A DNA stretch of 30,794 nt from Coemansia sp. RSA 922 (taxonomy: Eukaryota; Kickxellomycota; Kickxellomycetes; Kickxellales; Kickxellaceae): contig JANBQS010000144.1 in the NCBI GenBank assembly GCA_027577415.1, positions 1-30,794 of the forward strand, read 5' to 3'. Position numbers and translations under genes: made by a program. Positions 24,181 to 30,794 of the stretch are shown here, one piece after another. Numbering within the stretch: the stretch's first letter is position 1; each line of letters opens with the position of its first letter. The notes beneath the pieces are model-generated. The model did no database searches. It saw nothing but the letters and a program-made list of their open reading frames with translations, and was not told the origin of the DNA.

Positions 24181-24576
24181 ATGTCTAACGAGAAAGCTGG
24201 AACTATGGTCAACATCAATTTCTCTCGTAAGGAAGATAGTTTAGATGTACTTATTGATCAGAATATTAGATTCCTTGAAAGCCTATTTGGAAGTACCATC
24301 GCTAGGTCGGTCAGTGATAATTTCAACAGTTTAAAGTATGATCAAGAGTATTTCTTTGAACTAGCCGGTTGCCTTTTATTAGTCATGAAATGGAAACCAA
24401 ACGGGTGTTGGAGTAATAAATATCGAAACTCGATTATAGTCAAGGGAACAATTTTGCCTATTGATAATTCTACTGCTATTAAAAGTGTTACAGGTGAATA
24501 TTATGATGCAAATGTTTACCGTTTTGCTGACGAGTATACCTATGACAGTGCATCAAACTGGCAAGCAGGAAAATAG
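24181..24576 (+). CDS. Family-1 protein D
   Basis: 131 residues. It starts MSNEKAGTMVNINFSRKEDS and has LDVLIDQNIRFLESLFG, the core QEYFFELAGCLLLVMKWKP, NSIIVKG, and an ending DSASNWQAGK. It is closest to C in the N-terminal and core region. After the TAG the frame continues for 15 acidic codons (CEDDESMWVTDDEA-like) to a TAA, so a longer acidic-tailed form would arise by read-through. AATAAA is at 24662. Function unknown. Confidence 0.74.
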   Translation: MSNEKAGTMVNINFSRKEDSLDVLIDQNIRFLESLFGSTIARSVSDNFNSLKYDQEYFFELAGCLLLVMKWKPNGCWSNKYRNSIIVKGTILPIDNSTAIKSVTGEYYDANVYRFADEYTYDSASNWQAGK

Positions 24577-25009
24577 AACTGTGAGGATGATGAGTCAATG
24601 TGGGTTACAGATGACGAAGCATAAAACTAAATGGCTCTAATATCGAGTAGGTAGTTGTGGAAATAAACATATGAATTAAATATCCAGTGGGAGAACTCTA
24701 CGCTTTTCATAGCCCTTTCTTCACAATTTATTATTTCTTCAAGCTTGGCTTCAGCAATGTCAAATAGCATATAGACTCGTGAATAGAGTTTATTCATCAG
24801 TAGTAACCTTTTTCATTTCTAATGAGATCACTATTATACCCAATAGATACTACCTGCCTTCATAGTTGCTTGGTTAAATGTTTCTAACAGTTTGGTGTAT
24901 TATTTTTACCATCAGACACTAGCTGGCTATGCTAAATCATTTTTCAGTGTTGTTCACGGATATCCTGTCTCCCTAGCAGGCATTGCAGAGGTGCGTATTT
25001 GCTCTGAAA
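24577..25009. other. Region between gene D and the module of gene F
   Basis: Contains the gene D 3' UTR, with AATAAA at 24662-24667, then AT-rich DNA in which no gene or repeat is recognised. Confidence 0.4.
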
Positions 25010-25675
25010 TATCCTGCATGGTTAAAAAAAACATGGCTGTGAAAATGGAGGCGTCTTTCGTTTTGGAACACCTCATTCATTGCTGGTTTGTGCAAGCTTT
25101 GTCACTTTACCTATGTCTTTATTCAAGAACAGCTCTGCCAAAAAGTGCGAAAAGCGACATAAAGGATAGTTCTTTTTGACAAAGGGTAAAGGGTGCTTTG
25201 CCATTCCCACTCTTTTGCATTTGAAATCTGCTTTGACATTAGTGGAAAAGCAATGGTTTTTGGCATTGTTTCCTTTGTAGGTTCTTTCAATTCAGACGCT
25301 GCAAACGGAAACCATGAGATTCTTTAAAGAAAGACGACGCTGGTCAAATGCTTTTTCTAGAAAACATGCCTTGCCAATTGCATCCCCAATATTCCTAGCT
25401 CATAGGCATGCAATCAGCAGCAATATATCACGCGGAATGCAAATGACAGCCACGAGATTTTCTTTGATGAGGGTACCCAAAGAAACACAATGATTGCAAG
25501 CTCGACACACATTTCCAGTCCTTCAGCCTACTTTTTTCAATGCCTGGCCATTGCTGCCATGGTACAAAATGAGTGCCCAGGACATCGCTAACACATTTTC
25601 TTTTATTTCTCTACCCAATATCTCTATCTAGTATTTACCCACCTTTTGGAACACCCTATAGGAACAAATTGAACA
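25010..25675 (+). promoter_or_regulatory. Type-1 promoter module of truncated gene F
   Basis: Close relative of the gene A module over its whole length, including CAAGAACAGC, AAATCTGCTTTGACATTAG, GGAAACCATGAGATTCTTTA, TTCTAGAA at 25355-25362, CTGGCCATTGCTGCCATGG and TACAAAATG at 25563-25571, 113 bp before the ATG. It now precedes only a stub of a gene. Confidence 0.6.
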
Positions 25676-25732
25676 ATGGCTAACGAAAGTGATATAGTTA
25701 ATAGAAACAGCTATTATTGTTGCGAGTCATGA
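25676..25732 (+). pseudogene. Truncated family-1 gene F
   Basis: A start codon in the conserved position is followed by MANESDIVNRNSYYCCES and a TGA. The first dozen codons align with gene D; family-like sequence ends at about 25710-25717, and the last codons and stop come from the adjoining LTR-like sequence. The promoter is intact, so a short transcript may still form. The missing 3' part is not found downstream. Confidence 0.65.
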
Positions 25733-25965
25733 GTCTCACGGCGGATCCTCTCACACATCAAGATCAAGATCTCCATCTCCACAGTGACACTCATCACCCA
25801 TCACAAAGAACGAGTGCACTGGCTCCTCAGGCCAGGTCGCTACGGCTATAAAAAGCCAACATTTCTCTCTCCAGCTTTCAAAGAAGTTTTCCTTACAAAT
25901 AGATTCCTATTTTTCAGTCTTACATACTGGTGAACATATTATTCACTTACCCCCCACACGTAACA
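25718..25965 (+). mobile_element. LTR-like fragment
   Basis: A 248 bp segment beginning TGTTGCG and ending CGTAACA, an imperfect inverted end of the TG...CA type used by LTRs. It holds TATAAAAAG at 25847-25855, near its middle as in an LTR promoter. It starts exactly where family-1 gene F is cut. No second LTR and no target duplication directly at its ends were found, so a truncated or recombined element is more likely than a clean solo LTR. Confidence 0.4.
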
Positions 25966-26192
25966 ATACCAGCTTTACGGAGAGGAATCTGAAGGAAACA
26001 CTGGAGGCACTCAGCTGGTTAGCTACCAATGTTGGAATACCACGACTAAGCAAGAACATCTGGTGCTGGATGAGTACGTAGGTCTCTAACATATGCGACT
26101 ATGTGGTTGGGCAATTATCGCTGAGTGGGCCAATATATATGGCCTGCTTCTCCGAAAGATAGGAAACGGGGCTCTTTAGTTTGCTATTATTC
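25966..26192. other. Unassigned sequence between the LTR-like fragment and remnant I
   Basis: A short plus-strand frame (EESEGNTGGTQLVSYQCWNT and so on) ends at about 26080. It could be the start of the internal region of the LTR element, but it is not recognised. GCTATTATT occurs at 25710-25718 and again at 26183-26191, close to both breakpoints; the same 9-mer also occurs in family-1 modules, so it may reflect microhomology or chance. Confidence 0.3.
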
Positions 26193-26238
26193 ACATCCGC
26201 TTAATTATTATAATATATTTGCTCTTATATTCTAATCG

Positions 26239-26328
26239 CTAACATACGTTGCATCCAAATAATTGCACTCGAATAATAGCTAATTCATCATAAGAAGCTG
26301 TAGGAGTTAAAGGTGCCAGAGAAGACAT
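26239..26328 (-). pseudogene. Truncated family-2 gene, remnant I
   Basis: The minus strand reads MSSLAPLTPTASYDELAIIR followed by VQLFGCNVC and a TAG. This aligns with the starts of gene G (MSTYMPSPVPLIPSEYCNVV then ATIRVRF) and gene H (MSSPALATPSALWNGLVPIE then VNF). Weak nucleotide similarity continues to about 26200, where it ends near the rearranged junction. The central and C-terminal domain is missing. Confidence 0.6.
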
Positions 26329-26854
26329 AAACTTCAGAATTGGTTCAACAAAAGATGCTTATAAACAGGTGCTAAAAACAGCGAGTGAAAAAGAGAGAGG
26401 CAAATTCTTAGAGCAAGCAATAACCCCTCACTTTTTTGTCTTACTGACAATGACAAAAAATTGCAGTGGCCGCCATTTTTAAACAACTGTCAAAGGAGGT
26501 GCGCTTTTCTTAGTCCAAAGAGTATTTTTGAAGACCCAAGGCTTTGATTTCTCCAGTTTTACTTACATTTAATCAACAGACTAAGCGTGAAATTGAGGGC
26601 GTTAGGAACATGTAGTGGTGTGTAATAATATATTTAAAACTGTGAAGCAAGCAAATGCATAAAAAATGTTTATCATGAAGGGCGGCAAGCTAATACTGAC
26701 ATTTCTCTTTGCGGGCATTCTTCTAGAGCCAAAAAGAACTGCTCATTCCGATTGCCCAGCATCCAATAGTAATGTTGGCTTCATACACTGAGTAATGCAT
26801 CCTGCTACTAGTCTAGAGCAATGTTAGCCTTGGCGCTAGGGACAAAAAAGATAT
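26329..26854 (-). promoter_or_regulatory. Upstream module of remnant I and downstream flank of gene G
   Basis: Similar in order and sequence to the region upstream of gene G (27359-27760). Shared strings include TTTCTCCAGTTTTAC versus TTTCCCCAGTTTTAC, GACATGTAGTGG or its near match, and TTCTAGAGCCAAAA versus CTCTAGAGCCAAAA. This shows a tandem duplication of promoter plus gene, with the coding part lost in remnant I. Confidence 0.5.
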
Positions 26855-27358
26855 TTAACAATTGTGATACTCTTTGTATGCTGCAATATGTCGAGCTAGT
26901 CGCTTGGCAAGCTGACCTCCAGCGGCTTTTGTGTAATAGTGAAAGTCCCTCCTTGGGCGCAAAATCCAATTTAGCAATCCAGTCTTACCAGTGTAATCCT
27001 TATTCTCACACAAATAAATGTCAAACGGCTGGTCTATATCACCCTTTAGCCAGTATGCTAAGTAGTTGTTACGCATATAAATCTTGGCAAATAATTCGTC
27101 CAACTCATACTTATACTTTGTAGTGTCATATTTGTATCCAAATACAAATTCGTCAGCTTCAATGCCAAGTTTAGCAGCAATAGCATTCTTGACATGTCCA
27201 ACAGTGTCCTCAGGTACATTGACAACAATGTCTTCGTAGTCGTTTATAGTACAATACCTGCATAACCGGCGTTCAGAGAACCGTACTCGAATGGTAGCTA
27301 CTACGTTGCAATATTCTGAAGGTATCAAAGGTACCGGAGAAGGCATGTATGTTGACAT
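26855..27358 (-). CDS. Family-2 protein G (unrecognised)
   Basis: 167 residues from the ATG at 27358. The frame is open for 57 more codons with another ATG at 27529, but that part aligns with the non-coding leader of gene H, so the inner start is chosen. The family core is VPEDTVGHVKNAIAAKLGIE then ADEFVF, followed by ELDELFAKIY and KDYTGKTGLLNWILRPR. A strand-turn-helix pattern TVG-VK-AI---LGI-ADEF recalls ubiquitin-like beta-grasp domains, including the N-terminal domain of Crinkler-type proteins, but this is a pattern impression only. No signal peptide. Function unknown. It forms a minus-strand tandem with H and remnant I. Confidence 0.68.
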   Translation of the reverse strand: MSTYMPSPVPLIPSEYCNVVATIRVRFSERRLCRYCTINDYEDIVVNVPEDTVGHVKNAIAAKLGIEADEFVFGYKYDTTKYKYELDELFAKIYMRNNYLAYWLKGDIDQPFDIYLCENKDYTGKTGLLNWILRPRRDFHYYTKAAGGQLAKRLARHIAAYKEYHNC

Positions 27359-27881
27359 AGGTTTCAAAAGTGGATGGCAATAAACAAATAATAGAAAAAT
27401 GGAGAATGAAGAAGAAAGAGAGGTAAATCCCCAGAGCAACAAAACCTCTTCATATGTATCTATCTGGCAATAAAATGGTAGCTGCGGCTGCCCTTTGTGA
27501 ACAGGCCCCAAAGCAGGTTTGTAGTTCATTGTTCAAAGAATTTCCATAAAGTCTCAAGAATCCGATTTCCCCAGTTTTACGAGCATCGAATCAAGCTGCC
27601 GAGAAATAAATTAAGAGCGTTTGTGACATGTAGTGGGGAACAAGAACAAAATAAATAATATGTAGGCAAGAGAAAGCAAATAATCTACAATGGGTGGTGA
27701 GCTGCAGTTGCATTATCGCTATGTAAGCACTCCTCTAGAGCCAAAATAAAATAGAGCAGTACTAATGGTCATATAACTATGCGCTTGTGTGTAGTGTTTA
27801 ATAGCGGCTCGACCAAAACAATCTTACGAGTATGTAGCTTATAAGCTACCGACAACAGAAGCGATGTCCTTACGATGCTCA
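27359..27881 (-). promoter_or_regulatory. Upstream module of family-2 gene G
   Basis: AT-rich leader and promoter similar to the regions upstream of H and remnant I. It contains TTGTTCAAAGAA near 27531 and CTCCTCTAGAGCCAAAA near 27730. The part from about 27775 to 27881 is downstream flank of gene H and shows nothing recognisable. Confidence 0.45.
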
Positions 27882-28373
27882 TCAACTAGTACTATGTTGA
27901 GCTTTAAAGATCTCTATGAGCTCTGCAAATCCCTTGGCAAGTAGGCCACGTCCATCATACTTCTCTGAGCAGAAAACGTGATCCTTTCGCCTCAATAGCC
28001 ACTTTAACATACCTGTTTTGCCTTTATAATCTGTGTTCTCGAGCAAGTCAAGGTCAACTTGCTTTGCCTGGCCTCTAGATTTACAGTCCGCTATATATTC
28101 ACTAGACAGATATATATCTGCAAATAATTCATCCAACTCGGTCTCCAGCGTTGTATTCTTGTGTTTGGGACAAAACACAAATTCATCAGCTTCAATACCA
28201 AGTTCAGCAGCAATAGCATTTTTGACACACCCTACGGTATCCGTATACGCATTGATAAACAAATATGCATAAGCATGATGCTCCTCACATATTTCCATTT
28301 CAGGGAAGTTCACTTCAATGGGAACTAATCCATTCCAGAGTGCTGAAGGTGTTGCAAGTGCTGGAGATGACAT
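27882..28373 (-). CDS. Family-2 protein H (unrecognised)
   Basis: 163 residues. The ATG at 28373 has an in-frame TAA upstream, so the start is well fixed. The core TDTVGCVKNAIAAELGIEAD then EFVF is almost the same as in G, as are ELDELFADIY and TDYKGKTGMLKWLLRRKD. The N-terminal 25 residues and the linker between the two core blocks are diverged. The C-terminal part keeps GLLAKGFAELIE against GQLAKRLARHIA in G. It is acidic where G is basic in several positions. It is divergent from family-1 gene E. Confidence 0.72.
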   Translation of the reverse strand: MSSPALATPSALWNGLVPIEVNFPEMEICEEHHAYAYLFINAYTDTVGCVKNAIAAELGIEADEFVFCPKHKNTTLETELDELFADIYLSSEYIADCKSRGQAKQVDLDLLENTDYKGKTGMLKWLLRRKDHVFCSEKYDGRGLLAKGFAELIEIFKAQHSTS

Positions 28374-29033
28374 GTGTGTTGAAGCAGGTTTAATAACGGG
28401 TGCTTAAAAACAAATGCTAGAAAATGGAGAGTAAGGAAGAAAGGGGGATAGTCCACTGAACAACCAAACCTCCCTATTTCTGTCTAGCTGGAAATGACAA
28501 AAAATTACTGCGGCTGTCCTTTGTAGGCAAGCGGCAAAAGGGTGGGCTTTTTTTCTTAGTTCAAAGAAGTGCTTTGAATGCTGTGATAATGACGTCAGTG
28601 GAAGAAGGAGTGGGGAGTACATTTCTTTTGGCAAATGCTTCCAATGACATCATTTTCAGTCAGGTGGAAGAGAACTATTATTAGATCCTTTGAACAAAAA
28701 GACGACACTGGCTTATTGTTCTTTTTCTAGAAAACATTCCTTACTGACTGCATTCCTACTTTTTCTATGCTTGCAATCAATGGCAATATATGAGCAGAAT
28801 ACAATTGGCTGTCATGACGTATTGTCCAATTCAACAGAGACTGCAAGCCCAAATGCAATTTTTTTACCAGCATTCCTGTCACCCCTTTTTTTTCTTTCGT
28901 CTAGCCACTGCTGCCATATTATAAAAAGAGCACCTAGAGAATCGCCCACCTTTTTTCTATACCCAAAACATTTCAACACTTGTCTTTACTAAATATTTAC
29001 TTTTTTTTTTTAACCAACCTACTATTTGGAAAA
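28374..29033. promoter_or_regulatory. Divergent promoter between family-2 gene H and family-1 gene E
   Basis: 660 bp that joins the family-2 upstream module (left) to a type-2 family-1 module (right). It contains GTTCAAAGAAGTGCTTTGAA near 28560, CRE TGACGTCA at 28590-28597, TGACATCA at 28645-28652, TTCTAGAA at 28725-28732, TGACGTAT at 28815-28822, and TATAAAAAG at 28920-28928, 114 bp before the E start. It is the one place where both families share one intergenic region. Confidence 0.6.
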
Positions 29034-29432
29034 ATGCCTGGCAAAATTGGGTTTACCAGTATATGTTTTGGTCGTCAAGAAACAACATCAGAAGCGCTTG
29101 ACAGTCAATATTTTGGCTTCCTTCAAAAGTTTTTTGGTCCTCTTGATAATTCAATTCTTCAGGAAATGAACAATTTAGAATTTGACGAGGACTATCTTTT
29201 TGGATTACGCGGCTATGGAGTAAATTTTCTTAAATTTCAACCATCTCTGGCTAATAATTACCACTATCAAATTTTGATTATAATCAAGGGACCAATATAT
29301 AATCCCGAAGTACTAGTTGATGGCCAATCAACATATTTTGGGTTAATAGGCCAGGATGATAACCTTTCTCACTTATTTTGCAGTTTACCTAATGATGAGG
29401 TTTATGTCGAAGATACAAACTGGAGGGTCTAA
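29034..29432 (+). CDS. Family-1 protein E (most diverged member)
   Basis: 132 residues. The start MPGKIG differs from the MSNE of its relatives, but the body fits: LDSQYFGFLQKFFG, EDYLFGLRGYGVNFLKFQPS in place of the YFF-GC-VMKW core, ILIIIKGP and an ending EDTNWRV. The frame is open upstream through T-rich leader without an ATG. The core tryptophan and cysteine are lost here (FLKF, GYG). Function unknown. Confidence 0.72.
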   Translation: MPGKIGFTSICFGRQETTSEALDSQYFGFLQKFFGPLDNSILQEMNNLEFDEDYLFGLRGYGVNFLKFQPSLANNYHYQILIIIKGPIYNPEVLVDGQSTYFGLIGQDDNLSHLFCSLPNDEVYVEDTNWRV

Positions 29433-29644
29433 GATTTGTAGATCTGTAGTATCTAGCTACTTTTCGGCCTTAAGCCTAGTGTCACCGTTCTAATGTCTCG
29501 TATTAATAAATAATAAAAGTTATAAGAAGAGATGACCAAGAAACCTAAGCCGGGTTGCTGTGTGCGGTTCCTTTATTGAATACGGTCATGGCGCAGTAGC
29601 GCTAGTCATCAACATTAAGAATCGTCCGATTGGGCAATAAATCG

Positions 29645-29654
29645 GTCACGTGAC
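29645..29654. promoter_or_regulatory. Palindromic E-box GTCACGTGAC
   Basis: Perfect 10-bp palindrome around CACGTG, a typical bHLH target, about 570 bp before the second ABC transporter start. Its relevance is uncertain. Confidence 0.3.
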
Positions 29655-29670
29655 TGAAATGTGGGATTGT

Positions 29671-29710
29671 TCGCTGACGCGATCCGTTAATCCTACGGGC
29701 TCGTCAGCGA
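29671..29710. repeat. Near-perfect nested inverted repeat (stem-loop)
   Basis: Outer arms TCGCTGACG (29671-29679) and CGTCAGCGA (29702-29710) are perfect complements. Inner arms CCGT (29684-29687) and ACGG (29695-29698) enclose a 7-nt loop, separated from the outer arms by 4 and 3 unpaired bases. Confidence 0.6.
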
Positions 29711-29993
29711 GCGAGAGTATGTACCTTGCGGCGGTCTGGGTAGTACGCAAGGCTAAAATCTCCGACGTACACATATTTGCAATATCCGTGTACCAAAAGA
29801 AAGAGTAAAAGTGAACTAAGCAAGATACCAGGTGTCGCAAGAGAGGCTAGTGTAGGCAAGGGATCTAGCGTTGTGTGGGAACTCACATGGGAACCGCAGC
29901 AAACAAGAATACATGTTTCATGTGCTAACAATGGAACATAATTAGACTGATCTCCAGAGTATTAAGCAGTTGGATAGCTGCACTCCAAAGGCA

Positions 29994-30051
29994 TGAGCAA
30001 TTAAGCGGAGACTTGAAGGTCAAAGGAGCTCGAGTTCTTTCGTCAAAGCAC
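29994..30051 (+). repeat. Third copy of the ABC-transporter upstream repeat
   Basis: TGAGCAATTAAG...AAAGGAGCTCGAGTTCTTTC then GTCAAAGCAC matches the two copies at 5507-5675 and lies at a similar place relative to the transporter start (about 180 bp upstream of the ATG here). Confidence 0.6.
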
Positions 30052-30227
30052 TCTTTTCTATTTTCTTTTTTTGGTGAAGTGGAATCCTTTCATTGCCTGC
30101 TGAGGCTGCAGTCGTACTTTTCCAGATAAAATGGTGCGCCCACTGCTGGCAAGAAAAATTCTTTCTTCTTCACTCAATTTTTCTCTACTCCATTTCTTGG
30201 CTACCTAGTTGCTTCTTGTGCTTTTCA

Positions 30228-30794
30228 ATGATTACCCAGGAACATTTTTCTTTTGCAACATCAGCGTTGCAGCGCTCTGCTCTTCCAGCCGCCGATGCTG
30301 CTGTCGTAGCCATGTCGCTTTACGTGGTTTTATGAAACAAGATGCCATTATCCAAGTGGTTTGGCAACAAGTCAGCTCTTCTAGCTTGCGCTATGCTTGC
30401 TGCGCTTGCCGTTCACTCATCGGCTGTTTGGGCTGGCCTTCTCTATTCAACTGCCGTGCTCTTGTCGTTTGCTCTGTCTGCTTCGACTACTGGCTACATT
30501 TGGTTCCAAGCATTCCATCTATTGGGCGTTTACCGAGCACTGAATGGCTCAAACGAAGTGTGGAATAGTGCAGTATGTGCTCTACTACACGGTGTTCTAG
30601 TTCTGGTAAACCTCGATGCTTCTAGTAAATCTCTGCTACACCAAGTCTTTCAACAGTGCACCTATGCCCAAGAACGCTACCTCCACAAGCTGCAAAAGTT
30701 GCGCCAAGTTATGCTCGATGATCTGTGGCCGCTTCCTGAACGTTTCCAGCTGCGCACTGCCTACAGTGAGTTCAAACTCAACACCAACGAGTCG
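30228..30794 (+). pseudogene. Second ABCC-type transporter, 5' part, in-frame TGA
   Basis: Homologous to the N-terminal ~190 residues of the transporter at 5827-10140 and cut by the window end. The first 35 codons run MITQEHFSFATSALQRSALP and on to SLYVVL, then TGA (30333-30335) where the paralogue has Arg (CGC). Immediately after it the same frame resumes with NKMPLSKWFGNKSALLACAM and stays open to the last base. Conservation includes many synonymous third-position changes on both sides of the TGA, so the frame was under selection until recently. An ATG at 30342, three codons past the stop, matches an internal Met in the paralogue and could serve as a start, so the gene may still be functional. 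The leader just before the ATG is also conserved. Confidence 0.68.

Larger units (their letters stand above)
29433..29993. other. Intergenic region between gene E and the ABC-2 upstream repeat
   Basis: Contains the gene E 3' UTR with overlapping AATAAA signals near 29505-29515, then a GC-richer island (about 29550-29760) with an E-box and a strong stem-loop, both listed separately. No gene is seen. Confidence 0.4.

Noticed and set aside
25710..26191. Clean transposon insertion flanked by the 9-bp repeat GCTATTATT
   Set aside because: The segment between the repeats has no matching ends there, and the 9-mer also occurs in several family-1 modules; kept only as a possible junction microhomology.
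27359..27529. Longer version of family-2 protein G starting at 27529
   Set aside because: The extra segment aligns with the untranslated leader of gene H, which has an in-frame stop just before its ATG.

Overview
The window reads as nuclear DNA of a fungus. Fungal or eukaryotic housekeeping proteins are recognisable: a Pho80/Pcl-type cyclin, a Gir2/RWDD1 protein, a Cti6-like PHD protein, Snd2/TMEM208, type 1 IPP isomerase and the NDUFA8 subunit of complex I. Genes are dense and introns few and short, with fungal splice signals (GTAAGT, GTATGT, TACTAA-type branch points). An early-diverging lineage such as Kickxellomycotina (Coemansia-like) would fit, but that is an impression, not a demonstration.

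Layout. 1-5300 is a housekeeping block: cyclin (+), bHLH factor (-), RWD protein (-), nucleoside diphosphate kinase (-) and mitochondrial rhomboid protease (+). 5300-10140 holds a full-length ABCC/MRP-type ABC transporter with repeats and a perfect dyad upstream. 10141-14300 is an accessory block with three members (A, B, C) of an unrecognised family of about 135-residue proteins (family 1), each behind a long repeated promoter module. Gene B carries a 349 bp retroelement-like insertion in its 3' UTR with an 18 bp target duplication. 14300-22824 is a second housekeeping block: Cti6-like PHD protein, Snd2/TMEM208, IPP isomerase, a lone Gag-like ORF broken by one TAG, NDUFA8 and a proline-rich protein.

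22825-30794 is a second accessory block. It has family-1 members D and E, a truncated member F, and a second unrecognised family (family 2: genes G and H plus remnant I) on the minus strand. An LTR-like fragment lies where F and I are both cut. The window ends in the 5' part of a second ABC transporter gene homologous to the first, which has one in-frame TGA.

The most unusual thing here is the accessory system. Two small-protein gene families and two ABC transporter genes share promoter material. All six family-1 promoters keep a TATA-like box 113-118 bp before the ATG. Four of the six have clear or degenerate paired CREs, five have a heat-shock-like TTCTAGAA dyad, and a CTTT/AAAG dyad recurs that is perfect upstream of the ABC transporter. 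Several family-1 genes also have an acidic reading frame continuing past the stop codon. Functions of both families are unknown; statements about joint stress regulation are inference.
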